Below, in pieces: positions 36,601 through 49,784 of a stretch of 64,000 nt of DNA. The notes under the pieces were generated by a model. The model was not told the DNA's origin, made no database searches, and worked only from the letters and a program-made list of their open reading frames with translations. A program made the translations under genes and the position numbers. The DNA lies in NCBI GenBank assembly GCA_963942565.1, contig OZ012684.1, forward strand, positions 96,121,055-96,185,054, written 5' to 3'. Origin of the DNA: Maea johnstoni. Its lineage: Eukaryota > Annelida > Polychaeta > Spionida > Magelonidae. Every line of letters begins with the position of its first letter. Position 1 is the first letter of the stretch.

Positions 36601-39600
36601 GAGTGGTCTAAGGTATTGCCATTGACTCCTAGCAGTCTCTCACCCTTGTGGGCCTGTCCTGACGGCAGAGTGGTCTAAGGTATTGCCATTGACTCGTAGC
36701 AGTCTCTCACCCTTGTGGGCCTGTCCTGATAGCTGAGTGATCTAAGGTATTGCCATTGACTCCTAGCAGTCTCTCACCCTTGTGGGCCTGTCCTGACGGC
36801 AGAGTGGTCTAAGGTATTGCCATTGACTCCTAGCTGTCTCTCACCCTTGTGGGTGTGTCCTGATGGCTGAGTGGTCTAAGGTATTGCCATTGACTCCTAG
36901 CTGTCTCTCACCCTTGTGGGTCTGTCCTGATGGCTGAGTGGTCTAAGGTATTGCCATTGACTCCTAGCTGTCTCTCACCCTTGTGGGTGTGTCCTGATGG
37001 CTGAGTGGTCTAAGGTATTGCCATTGACTCCTAGCAGTCTCTCACCCTTGTGGGCCTGTCCTGACGGCAGAGTGGTCTAAGGTATTGCCATTGACTCCTC
37101 GCTGTCTCTCACCCTTGTGGGCCTGTCCTGACGGCAGAGTGGTCTAAGGTATTGCCATTGACTCCTAGCTGTCTCTCACACTTGCAGGCCTGTCCTGACG
37201 GCTGAGTGGTCTAAGGTATTGCCATTGACTCCTAGCTGTCTCTCACCCTTGTGGGCCTGTCCTGACGGCAGAGTGGTCTAAGGTATTGCCATTGACTCCT
37301 AGCTGTCTCTCACCCTTGTGGGCGTGTCTTGATGGCTGAGTGGTCTAAGGTATTGCCATTGACTCCTAGCTGTCTCTCACCCTTGTGGGCCTGTCCTGAT
37401 GGCAGAGTGGTCTAAGGTATTGCCATTGACTCCTAGCTGTCTCTCACCCTTGTGGGCCTGTCCTGATGGCTGAGTGGTCTAAGGTATTGCCATTGGCTCC
37501 TAGCAGTCTCTCACCCTTGTGGGTGTGTCCTGATGGCTGAGTGGTCTAAGGTATTGCCATTGACTCCTAGCAGTCTCTCACCCTTGTGGGCCTGTCCTGA
37601 CGGCAGAGTGGTGTAAGGTATTGCCATTGACTCCTAGCTGTCTCTCACCCTTGTGGGCCTGTCCTGATGGCTGAGTGGTCTAAGGTATTGCCATTGACTC
37701 CTAGCTGTCTCTCACCCTTGTGGGCCTGTCCTGATGGCTGAGTGGTCTAAGGTATTGCCATTGACTCCTAGCTGTCTCTCACCCTTGTGGGCCTGTCCTG
37801 ATGGCTGAGTGGTCTAAGGTATTGCCATTGACTCCTAGCTGTCTCTCACCCTTGTGGGCCTGTCCTGACCGCAGAGTGGTCTAAGGTATTGCCATTGACT
37901 CCTAGCTGTCTCTCACCCTTGTGGGCCTGTCCTGACGGCAGAGTGGTCTAAGGTATTGCCATTGACTCCTAGCTGTCTCTCACCCTTGTGGGTCTGTCCT
38001 GATGGCTGAGTGGTCTAAGGTATTGCCATTGACTCCTAGCTGTCTATCACCCTTGTGGGCGTGTCCTGATGGCTGAGTGGTCTAAGGTATTGCCATTGAC
38101 TCCTAGCAGTCTCTCACCCTTGTGGGCCTGTCCTGACGGCAGAGTGGTCTAAGGTATTGCCATTGACTCCTAGCTGTCTCTCACCCTTGTGGGCCTGTCC
38201 TGACGGCAGAGTGGTCTAAGGTATTGCCATTGACTCCTAGCTGTCTCTCACCCTTGTGGGAGAGTCCTGATGGCAGAGTGGTCTAAGGTATTGCCATTGA
38301 CTCCTAGCTGTCTCTCACCCTTGTGGGCCTGTCCTGACGGCAGAGTGGTCTAAGGTATTGCCATTGACTCCTAGCTGTCTCTCACCCTTGTGGGAGAGTC
38401 CTGATGGCTGAGTGGTCTAAGGTATTGCCATTGACTCCTAGCTGTCTCTCACCCTTGTGGGAGAGTCCTGATGGCAGAGTGGTCTAAGGTATTGCCATTG
38501 ACTCCTAGCTCTCATTCACCCTTGTGGGCCTGTCCTGATGGCTGAGTGGTCTAAGGTATTGCCATTGACTCCTAGCTGTCTCTCACCCTTGTGGGTGTGT
38601 CCTGATGGCTGAGTGGTCTAAGGTATTGCCATTGGCTCCTAGCAGTCTCTCACCCTTGTGGGTGTGTCCTGATGGCTGAGTGGTCTAAGGTATTGCCATT
38701 GACTCCTAGCAGTCTCTCACCCTTGTGGGCCTGTCCTGACGGCAGAGTGGTGTAAGGTATTGCCATTGACTCCTAGCTGTCTCTCACCCTTGTGGGCCTG
38801 TCCTGATGGCTGAGTGGTCTAAGGTATTGCCATTGACTCCTAGCTGTCTCTCACCCTTGTGGGCCTGTCCTGATGGCTGAGTGGTCTAAGGTATTGCCAT
38901 TGACTCCTAGCTGTCTCTCACCCTTGTGGGCCTGTCCTGACGGCTGAGTGGTCTAAGGTATTGCCATTGACTCCTAGCTGTCTCTCACCCTTGTGGGCCT
39001 GTCCTGACGGCAGAGTGGTCTAAGGTATTGCCATTGACTCCTAGCTGTCTCTCACCCTTGTGGGCCTGTCCTGACGGCAGAGTGGTCTAAGGTATTGCCA
39101 TTGACTCCTAGCTGTCTCTCACCCTTGTGGGTCTGTCCTGATGGCTGAGTGGTCTAAGGTATTGCCATTGACTCCTAGCTGTCTATCACCCTTGTGGGCG
39201 TGTCCTGATGGCTGAGTGGTCTAAGGTATTGCCATTGACTCCTAGCAGTCTCTCACCCTTGTGGGCCTGTCCTGACGGCAGAGTGGTCTAAGGTATTGCC
39301 ATTGACTCCTAGCTGTCTCTCACCCTTGTGGGCCTGTCCTGACGGCAGAGTGGTCTAAGGTATTGCCATTGACTCCTAGCTGTCTCTCACCCTTGTGGGA
39401 GAGTCCTGATGGCAGAGTGGTCTAAGGTATTGCCATTGACTCCTAGCTGTCTCTCACCCTTGTGGGCCTGTCCTGACGGCAGAGTGGTCTAAGGTATTGC
39501 CATTGACTCCTAGCTGTCTCTCACCCTTGTGGGAGAGTCCTGATGGCTGAGTGGTCTAAGGTATTGCCATTGACTCCTAGCTGTCTCTCACCCTTGTGGG

Positions 39601-40714
39601 AGAGTCCTGATGGCAGAGTGGTCTAAGGTATTGCCATTGACTCCTAGCTCTCATTCACCCTTGTGGGCCTGTCCTGATGGCTGAGTGGTCTAAGGTATTG
39701 CCATTGACTCCTAGCTGTCTCTCACCCTTGTGGGTGTGTCCTGATGGCTGAGTGGTCTAAGGTATTGCCATTGACTCCTAGCTGTCTCTCACCCTTGTGG
39801 GCCTGTCCTGATGGCTGAGTGGTCTAAGGTATTGCCATTGACTCCTAGCTGTCTCTCACCCTTGTGGGCCTGTCCTGATGGCTGAGTGGTCTAAGGTATT
39901 GCCATTGACTCCTAGCTGTCTCTCACCCTTGTGGGCGTGTCCTGATGGCTGAGTGGTCTAAGGTATTGCCATTGACTCCTAGCTGTCTCTCACCCTTGTG
40001 GGCCTGTCCTGACGGCAGAGTGGTCTAAGGTATTGCCATTGACTCCTAGCTGTCTCTCACCCTTGTGGGCGTGTCCTGATGGCTGAGTGGTCTAAGGTAT
40101 TGCCATTGACTCCTAGCTGTCTCTCACCCTTGTGGGCGTGTCCTGATGGCAGAGTGGTCTAAGGTATTGCCATTGACTCCTAGCTGTCTCTCACCCTTGT
40201 GGGCCTGTCCTGACGGCAGAGTGGTCTAAGGTATTGCCATTGACTCCTAGCTGTCTCTCACCCTTGTGGGAGAGTCCTGATGGCAGAGTGGTCTAAGGTA
40301 TTGCCATTGACTCCTAGCTGTCTCTCACCCTTGTGGGCCTGTCCTGACGGCAGAGTGGTCTAAGGTATTGCCATTGACTCCTAGCTGTCTCTCACCCTTG
40401 TGGGCCTGTCCTGATGGCTGAGTGGTCTAAGGTATTGCCATTGACTCCTAGCTGTCTCTCACCCTTGTGGGAGAGTCCTGATGGCAGAGTGGTCTAAGGT
40501 ATTGCCATTGACTCCTAGCTCTCATTCACCCTTGTGGGCCTGTCCTGATGGCTGAGTGGTCTAAGGTATTGCCATTGACTCCTAGCTGTCTCTCACCCTT
40601 GTGGGCCTGTCCTGATGGCTGAGTGGTCTAAGGTATTGCCATTGACTCCTAGCTGTCTCTCACCCTTGTGGGCCTGTCCTGACGGCAGAGTGGTCTAAGG
40701 TATTGTCTAAGGTA
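33682..40714 (+). repeat. 67-bp satellite, about 105 copies, tRNA-Leu-like A box
   Basis: Each 67-bp monomer contains GTCCTGATGGCTGAGTGG followed by TCTAAGGTATTGCC and a linker CTGTCTCTCACCCTTGTGGG. TGGCTGAGTGG fits the Pol III A-box consensus TRGCNNAGYNGG, and the surrounding text follows the start of a tRNA-Leu gene (TGGCCGAGTGGTCTAAGG). Variants (TGAT or TGAC, CTGAG or CAGAG, GCCTGT, GCGTGT or GAGAGT) form higher-order periods of 17 monomers (1139 bp) and 33 monomers (2211 bp). There is no B box in the unit and no long ORF. Confidence 0.95.
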
Positions 40715-42351
40715 ACTTTTTCTGCCGTATGGCGGCTAGGTCGTGACTAGCTAGTTGTAACTGATAATGGAAGCCTCAGACCACATAGCCAGCAGGGAAG
40801 GCCCTCAGAGAGGAGAGACAGCTAGAGGTCAATGACAAGCCTTAGACTACACGGCCATCAGGGCAAATTGAATGACAAAGGCACGAGAGTATTCTGAAAT
40901 TAGGAGCAAAAGGAGTGTTACTTTTGCTTATTGTTTGATATGTAGTGTGGATATGTCTACAGGAAACACAGATCAACTAACTAATGATGTTATACATGTA
41001 TTTAGATTACTGTAAACTTTAGTGTGAAAGTTTCGAGTAGCCAGATCACAGATTTTTATCGGCTACAAAATTAAACTGATTTCCTAGCCAAGTGCCAACA
41101 CGACCACTGAGAGGCTGTCCTGATGGCCGTGTGGACTAAGGCATTGCCACCGACCTCCAGCTGTCTCTCTTTACCGACGGCCTATCATAATTGCCCGCCA
41201 GATGTCTTGAGAAAGCTATGTACGTCCATACTTAAGTTGGAATTTCGTTTTTCGTCAGTTTTTCTGCCATATTGCGCCTAAGTCGTAACTAGCCAGTTGT
41301 AAATGGCGGAGAAAACCAGAGAACCCGACGAAAACCATCACCCAACCCGAAGTCACTGGTAATTTCCTCACATGCCTAGGCCGGTTTTGAAACTGGCTAG
41401 TGCCAGTACTGGGTAAAAGATAGCTATTTATGGGTAGTTTTCGATTTTTGAATGCTGATAGGTATGCAAGTGAGAAATCCTTGCTAGTCGCTGTCTACCT
41501 GAGTCGAGTCTAACGAAGTGTTTTTTCTATGGTAATCAGCCAAGAACTTGCTAGTTTACCAAAGACGATTACTACATCATTTTGGGCAAGAGTTCGCACA
41601 CACTTCTTAACTGACCAACCTAATAAAGTTTTGCACAAAGGTCCGTTGAACTATGTCCAATCTTTAAGTCAATCTAAAAGGTGGTGGCATAGTTTCAATT
41701 TAAACTCGTATCTACAGGGTAATATTAGTAAAGTTTAATTTTGACACAGTAAGGTGGCGCCATCTATAGGGCAACACCTAATGAGTATTGAACTTAATAA
41801 AATAAATTGTGGAAATTTTCCTGACACCACTGGCAATTTTGAAAAGAAATTGTCATAAAAACATGTTTTTATCAAATATGTACCGACACTACTGGCAATT
41901 TTGAAAAGACTTTGTTATAAAAACAAGTTTTTAACAAATATGTGCCGTTATGATAATGCCTGCCTATTCTTAAGAGTATCCTAAGAGACATTTTCAACAC
42001 CGAATGATTTTACTGACATACCAATTTCGGGTTAAGAACTCGCCCGTATCTGCGAGGGGATAATTTTAGAAAAGAAGAAATCAATTTTGCAAAATTATGT
42101 ATTACATAAATAGCATACCTTTATCTAGAATCTGTGAAGTCGATGACGACACAAATAAGAGTTGTTTTGAAGATCGCTGCGCTGTGTTATTTATTAATGC
42201 AAAGTTTCAGGTAAAAAATTAAACTGAAATTTTTAAAAAGCGTCGTAAGAAAGCTATGAACGTCCATGATTGATTTGGAATTTCGTTTTTTCGTCAGTTT
42301 TTCTGCCATATAGCGGCTAGGTCGTGACTAGCTAGGTGTAACTGATAATGG

Positions 42352-42450
42352 AAGCCTTAGACCACATAGCCAGCAGGGAAGGCCCTCAGAGAGGAGAGAC
42401 AGCTAGAGGTCAATGACAAGCCTTAGACTACACGGCCATCAGGGCAAATT
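42352..42450 (-). repeat. tRNA-like modules, minus orientation (example unit)
   Basis: On the minus strand two A-box-like words occur in tandem, TGGCCGTGTAGTCTAAGGC and TGGCTATGTGGTCTAAGGC. With the plus-strand module about 250 bp downstream they form an inverted pair present in every unit of the array. Confidence 0.7.
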
Positions 42451-42693
42451 GAATGGCAAAGAGGCACGAGAGTATTCTGAAATTAGGGGCAAAAGTAGTG
42501 TTACTTTTTCTTATTGTTTGATATGCAGTGTGGATATGTCTACAGTAAACACAGAGCAACTAACTAATGATGTTATACGTGTATTAAGATTACTGTAAAC
42601 TTTAGTGTGAAAGTTTCGAGTAGCCAAATCACAGATTTTTATCGGCTACAAAATTAAACTGATTTTCTAGCCAAGTGCCCACACGACCACTGA

Positions 42694-42768
42694 GAGGCTG
42701 TCCTGATGGCCGTGTGGACTAAGGCATTGCCACCGACCTCCAGCTGTCTCTCTTTACCGACGGCCTAT
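42694..42768 (+). repeat. tRNA-like module, plus orientation (example unit)
   Basis: CTGTCCTGATGGCCGTGTGG then ACTAAGGCATTGCC, the same module as at 32797-32872, with A-box position 7 changed from A to T. Confidence 0.7.
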
Positions 42769-45700
42769 CATAATTGCCCGCCAGATGTCGTAAGAAAGCT
42801 CTGTACGTCCATGCTTAAGTTGGAATTTCGTTTTTCGTCAGTTTTTCTGCCATATTGCGGCTAAGTCGTAACTAGCCAGTTGTAAATGGCGGAGAAAACC
42901 AGAGAACCCGACGAAAACCATCACCCAACCCGAAGTCACTGGTAATTTCCTCACATGCCTTGGCCGGTTTTGAAACTGGCTAGTGCCAGTACTGGGTGAA
43001 AGATAGCTATTTATGGGTGGTTTTCGATTTTTGAATGCTGATAGGTATGCAAGTGAGAAATCCTTGCTAGTCGCTGTCTACCTGAGTCGAGTCTAACGAA
43101 GTGTTTTTCTATGGTAATCAGCCAAGAACTTGCTAGTTTACCAAAGACGATTACTACACCATTTTGGGCAAGAGTTCGCACACACTTCTTAACTGACCAA
43201 CCTAATGAAGTTTTGCACAAAGGTCCGTTGAACTATGTCCAATCTTTAAGTCAATCTAAAAGGTGGTGGCATAGTTTCAATTTAAACTCGTATCTACAGG
43301 GTACTATTAGTAAAGTTTAATTTTGACACAGTAAGGTGGCGCCATCTATAGGGCAACACCAAATGAGTATTGAACTTAATAAAATAAATTGTTGAAATTT
43401 TCCTGACACCACTGGCAATTTTGAAAAGAAATTGTCATAAAAACATGTTTTTATCAAATATGTTCCGACACTACTGGCAATTTTGAAAGGAATTTGTTAT
43501 AAAAAACAAGTTTTTATCAAATATGTGCCGTTATGATAATGCCTGCCTATTCTTAAGAGTATCCTAAGAGACAGTTTCAACACTGAATGATTTTACTGAC
43601 ATACCAATTTCGGGTTAAGAACTCGCCCGTATCTGCGAAGGGATAATTTTAGAAAAGAAGAAATCAATTTTGCAAAATAAGGTATTTGTGACATAAATTG
43701 CATACTTTTATCTAGAATCTGTGAAGTCGATGACAACACAAATAAGAGTTGTTTTGAAGATCGCTGCGCTATGTTATTTATTAATGCAAAGTTTCAGGTA
43801 AAAAAATAAACTGAAATTTTTAAAAAGCGTCGTAAGAAAGCTATGAACGTCCATGATTAATTTGGAATTTTGTTTTTTCGTCACTTTTTCTGCCATATAG
43901 CGGCTAGGTCGTGACTAGCTAGTTGTAACTGATAATGGAAGCCTTAGACCACATAGCCAGCAGGGAAGGCCCTCAGAGAGGAGAGACAGCTAGAGGTCAA
44001 TGACAAGCCTTAGACTACACGGCCATCAGGGCAAATTGAATGACAAAGAGGCACGAGAGTATTCTGAAATTAGGAGCAAAAGGAGTGTTACTTTTGCTTA
44101 TTGTTTGATATGCAGTGTGGATATGTCTACAGGAAACACAGAGCAACTAACTAATGATGTTAGACATGTATTAAGATTACTGTAAACTTTAGTGTGAAAG
44201 TTTCGATTAGCCAAATCACAGATTTTTATCGGCTACAAAATTAAACTGATTTCCTAGCCTAGTGCCAACACGACCACTGAGGGGCTGTCCTGATGGCCGT
44301 GTGGACTAAGGCATTGCCACCGACCTCAAGCTGTCTCTCTTTACCGACGGCCTATCATAATTGCCCGCCAGATGTCTTAAGAAAGCTATGTACGTCCATG
44401 CTTAAGTTGGAATTTCGTTTTTTGTCAGTTTTTCTGCCATATTGCGGCTAAGTCGTAACTAGCCAGTTGTAAATGGCGGAGAAAACCGGAGAACCCGACG
44501 AAAACCATCACCTAACCCGAAGTCATTGGTAATTTCCTCACATGCCCAGGTCTGTTTTGAAACTGGCTAGTGCTAGTACTGGGTGAAAGATAGCTATTTA
44601 TGGGTGGTTTTCGATTTTTGAATGCTGATAGGTATGCAAGTGAGAAATCCTTGCTAGTCGCTGTCTTCCTGAGTCGAGTCTAACGAAGGGTTTTTTCTGT
44701 AGTAATCAGCCAAGAACTTGCTAGTTTACCAAAGACGATTACTACACCATTTTGGGCAAGAGTTCGCACACACTTTTTAACTGACCAACCTAATGAAGTT
44801 TTGCACAAAGGTCCGTTGAACTGAGTCCAATCTTTAAGTCAATCTAAAAGGTGGTGCCATAGTTTCAGTTTAAACTCGTATCTACAAGGTAATATTAGTA
44901 AAGTTTAATTTTGACACAGTAAGGTGGCGCCATCTATAGGGCAACACCAAATGAGTATTGAACTTAATAAAATAAATTGTTGAAATTTTCCTGACACCAC
45001 TGGCAATTTTGAAAAGAAATTGTCATAAAAACATGTTTTTATCAAATATGTTCCGACACTACTGGCAATTTTGAAAGGAATTTGTTATAAAAAACAAGTT
45101 TTTATCAAATATGTGCCATTATGATAATGCCTGCCTATTCTTAAGAGTATCCTAAGAGACAGTTTCAACACTGAATGATTTTACTGACATACCAATATCG
45201 GGTTAAGAACTCGCCCGTATCTACGAAGGGATAATTTTAGAAAAGAAGAAATCAATTTTGTAAAATAAGGTATCAGTGACATAAATTGCATACTTTTATC
45301 TAGAATCTGTGAAGTCGATGACAACACAAATAAGAGTTGTTTTGAAGATCGCTGCGCTATGTTATTTATTAATGCAAAATTTCAGGTAACAAATTAAACT
45401 GAAATTTTTAAAAAGCGTCGTAAGAAAGCTATGAACGTCCATGATTAATTTGGAATTTCGTTTTTTCGTCACTTTTTCTGCCATATAGCGGCTAGGTCGT
45501 GACTAGCTAGTTGTAACTGATAATGGAAGCCTTAGACCACATAGCCAGCAGGGAAGGCCCTCAGAGAGGAGAGACAGCTAGAGGTCAATGACAAGCCTTA
45601 GACTACACAGCCATCAGGGCAAATTGAATGACAAAGAGGCACGAGAGTATTCTGAAATTAGGAGCAAAAGGAGTGTTACTTTTGCTTATTGTTTGATATG

Positions 45701-46665
45701 CAGTGTGGATATGTCTACAGGAAACACAGAGCAACTAACTAATGATGTTAGACATGTATTAAGATTACTGTAAACTTTAGTGTGAAAGTTTCGAGTAGCC
45801 AGATCACTGATTTTTATCGGCTACAAAATTAAACTGATTTTCTAGCCAAGTGCCCACACGACCACTGAGAGGCTGTCCTGATGGCCGTGTGGACTAAGGG
45901 ATTGCCACCGACCTCCAGCTGTCTCTCTTTACCGACGGCCTATCATAATTGCCCGCCAGATGTCTTAAGAAAGCTATGTACGTCCATGCATAAGTTGGAA
46001 TTTCGTTTTTCGTCAGTTTTTCTGCCATATTGCGGCTAAGTCGTAACTAGCCAGTTGAAAATGGCGGAGAACCCGACGAAAACCATCACCTAACCCGAAG
46101 TCATTGGTAATTTCCTCACATGCCCAGGTCTGTTTTGAAACTTGCCAGTGCCAGTACTGGGTGAAAGATAGCTATTTATGGGTGGTTTTCGATTTTTGAA
46201 TGCTGATAGGTATGCAAGTGAGAAATCCTTGCTAGTCGCTGTCTACCTGAGTCGTGTCTAACGAAGTGTTTTTTCTATGGTAATCAGCCAAGAACTTGCT
46301 AGTTTACCAAAGACGATTACTACACCATTTTGGGCAAGAGTTCGCACACACTTCTTAACTGACCAACCTAATGAAGTTTTGCACAAAGGTCCGTTGAACT
46401 ATGTCCAATCTTTAAGTCAATCTAAAAGGTGGTGCCATAGTTTCAATTTAAACTCGTATCTACAAGGTAATATTAGTAAAGTTTAATTTTGACACAGTAA
46501 GGTGGCGCCATCTATAGGGTAACACCAAATGAGTATTGAACTTAATAAAATAAATTGTTGAAATTTTCCTGACACCACTGGCAATTTTGAAAAGAAATTG
46601 TTATAAAAACATGTTTTTATCAAATATGTACCGTCACTACTGGCAATTTTGAAAGGAATTTGTTA

Positions 46666-49600
46666 ATATGACGCTGGCATGGCCAGGAAGCGAGCGAAGC
46701 TTTGGGTTTAGATTTTTATTTTAATTCTGACCAAAATTCCTTATTCATTTATGAATATTCAATATTAATTATGAATATTAAAAATGTCTTTTTGTCCACT
46801 TTTACATGCCATATTAGTCACCACATACCATTAAATTCAAATAATGAGTGCTCCCTTGAAAGTGCTAAAGGAAGACAGATAATCAGTTTGCACAAAAAGA
46901 GGCGACAAAATATTCAAAAAAAAAATTATTCTGTTTTTGGAAAACGGTGGAATTTTTTTTTGGAATGACAGTTGAGAAAAAAAAAATAGATTTTTTTTCT
47001 GCCGTTCACACTTGCACCATCGTACATGTACAGCATTGATTGACCGTAAATTAATGGCATACAAATTATTACAATTTCAAACTCGCAAAACTTACATTTC
47101 GCAACCGATTTTAACGAGAATTCAATGGCCAGTAGAATGAATTCTGGCGGTTCTAACGATTTAAACCGCATTAAAATTGACCCACGGACAGGCGAGAAAT
47201 TAAGTTTTAACGTGGGTATGGTAGCATGGCCAGGAAGCGAGCGAAGCTTTGGATTATATCATCATTTTTTTTTACTTCTGACCAAAATACAGCATTGAAA
47301 TTAATGGCATACAAAACATTACGATTTTAAACTGTCTTAAAATTTATATTTCGCAACTGATTTTGACGAGAATTCAATGGCCAGTAGAATGAATTCTGGC
47401 GGTTCTATCGATCTAAACCGCATTAAAATTGACCCACGGACAGGCGAGAAATTCAGTTCTAACTTGGATATAGTAGTGGCCACGACTTGGTATGGCCAGG
47501 AAGCGACTGAGCCGAGAATTGAGCCACGGACGGGCGAGAAATTAAGTTTTAACGTGGATATACATGTAGTAGCGGCCACTTTCATTCATATTTCGCAACT
47601 GATTTTGACGAGAATTCAATGACCAGTACAATGAATTCTGGCGGTTCTATCGATCTAAACCGCAATGGTCAGTAGAATGAATTCAGGCGGTTCTAAACTG
47701 CATTAGAATTGAATTGCATTCATATTTCGCACGGCAACTGATTTTGACGAGAATTCAATGGCCAGTACAATGAATTCTGGCGGTTCTATCGATCTAAACC
47801 GCAATGGTCAGTAGAATGAATTCAGGCGGTTCTAAACTGCATTCGAATTGAGCCACGGACGGGCGAGAAATTAAGTTTTAACGTGGATATACATGTAGAA
47901 GCGGCCACTTTCATTCACGCACGTGCATTCATGCATTTCATCCAATGGGATGAAATGTAAGTGTTTGGTATTGTTGTACTGCACATTACGTCACTGTCGA
48001 CCAATGAAATCGGTCGTTACTTAACGCCTAAAGAAATCCTCCAGAAAGGAAGTCGTCCGCACGTTGGACGATATTGTTGTCCCGCACGTGGGACGGTGAC
48101 AACTTTCTCGGTCCGTGTATGTATTTCTTATAGTGATAGTGACGTCATATACACTCATATACACACACGCGCAATTGAGGGATTGCGAGGCTTCGCGAAA
48201 GGCCTACGGCCTTTCGAGCTTCGCTCGCTAATATGACGCTGGCATGGCCAGAGAGCGAGCGAAGCTTTGGGTGATTTCATTTTTATTTTACTTCTGACCA
48301 AAATTCCTTATTCATTTATGAATATTCAATATTAATTATGAATATCAAAAAATGTCTTTTTGTCCACTTTTACATGCAATATTGGTCACCACATACCATT
48401 AAATTCAAATAATGAGTGCTCCCTTGAAAGTGCTAAAGGAAGACAGATAACCAGTTTGCACAAAAAGAGGCGACAAAATATTCAAAAAAAAAATTCTTCT
48501 GTTTTAGGAAAACGGTGGAAAAAAATTGTAATTTTTTTTTCTGCTGTTTTTGGAAAAACGGTTGGGGAAAAAAATTCTGCCGTTCACACTTGCACCATCG
48601 TACATGTACAGCATTGAGTGACCGTAAATTAATGGCATACAAATTATTACGATTTCAAACTGTCGCAAAACTTACATTTCGCAACCGATTTTAACGAGAA
48701 TTCAATGGTCAGTAGAATGAATTCTGGCAGTTCTAACGATTTAAACCGCATTAAAATTGACCCACGGACAGGCAAGAAATTAAGTTTTAACGTGGGTATG
48801 GTAGCATGGCCAGGAAGCGAGCGAAGCTTTGGATGATCATTTTTTTTTACTTCTGACCAAAATACAGCATTGATTGACCGTAAATTAATGGCATACAAAA
48901 CATTACGATTTTAAACTGTCTTAAAATTTATATTTCGCAACTGATTTTGACGAGAATTCGATGGCCAGCAGAATGAATTCTGGCGGCTCTATCGATCTAA
49001 ACCGCATTAAAATTGACCCACGGACAGGCGAGAAATTCAGTTTTAACTTGGATATAGTAGCGGCCACGGCGTGGTATGACCAGGAAGCGAGCCGAGAGCC
49101 ACGGACGGGCGAGAAATTCAGTTTTAACGTGGATATACATGTAGTAGCGGCCACTTTCATTCATATTTCGCAACTGATTTTGACGAGAATTCAATGGCCA
49201 GTACAATGAATTCTGGCGGTTCTATCGATCTAAACCGCAATGGTCAGTAGAATGAATTCAGGCGGTTCTAAACTGCATTAGAATTGAATTGCATTCATAT
49301 TTCGCAACTGATTTTGACGAGAATTCAATGGCCAGTACAATGAATTCTGGCGGTTCTATCGATCTAAACCGCAATGGTCAGTAGAATGAATTCAGGCGGT
49401 TCTAAACTGCATTAGAATTGAGCCACGGACGGGCGAGAAATTAAGTTTTAACGTGGATATACATGTAGAAGCGGCCACTTTCATTCACGCACGTGCATTC
49501 ATGCATTTCATCCAATGGGATGAAATGTAAGTGTTTGGTATTGTTGTACTGCACATTACGTCATTGTCGACCAATGAAATCGGTCGTTACTTAACGCCTA

Positions 49601-49784
49601 AAGAAATCCTCCAGAAAGGAAGTCGTCCGCACGTTGGACGATATTGTTGTCCCGCACGTGGGACGGTGACAACTTTCTGGGTCCCTGTATGTATTTCTTA
49701 TAGTGACGTCATATACACTCACGCGCAATTGAGGGATTGCGAGGCTTCGCGAAAGGCCTACGGCCTTTCGAGCTTCGCTCGCTA
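46666..49784 (+). mobile_element. head-to-tail dimer of a Helitron-like non-autonomous element
   Basis: Two copies (46666-48230 and 48231-49784, period 1565) are inserted in one satellite unit between A and T, without target duplication; the host reads TTTGTTA then TAAAGAAC. Each copy begins ATATGACGCTGGCATGGCC with a subterminal AGCGAGCGAAGCT. Each ends in a 9-bp hairpin, CGAAAGGCC-TAC-GGCCTTTCG (48196-48216, 49750-49770), followed by AGCTTCGCTCGCTA, the inverse of the 5' subterminal word. Inside are about four core repeats around GAGAATTCAATGGCCAGTA. This layout resembles Helitron/Helentron-derived interspersed elements. No Rep/helicase is present. Confidence 0.75.
47111..47920 (+). repeat. 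core repeats of the Helitron-like element, copy 1
   Basis: Four iterations near 47115, 47365, 47610 and 47747 of GAGAATTCAATGGCCAGTA ... GAATTCTGGCGGTTCTA. Two are followed by CCACGGACAGGCGAGAAATT. The set recurs in copy 2 near 48697, 48954, 49187 and 49318. Confidence 0.75.

Larger units (their letters stand above)
40716..46665 (+). repeat. 1.59-kb satellite array, left block (~3.75 units)
   Basis: Units of about 1582-1589 bp begin where the 67-bp array stops. Each has two direct copies, about 550 bp apart, of CTGCCATAT-GCGGCTA-GTCGT; an inverted pair of tRNA-like modules; a doubled ~63-bp AT-rich block (CACTGGCAATTTTGAAA); and a CACAGTAAGGTGGCGCCAT segment. Units here differ from one another more than those in the right block. 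Confidence 0.93.

Noticed and set aside
33682-40714. CRISPR-like array or tRNA gene cluster
   Set aside because: Monomers are head-to-tail without unique spacers, and each lacks a B box and the 3' half of a tRNA.
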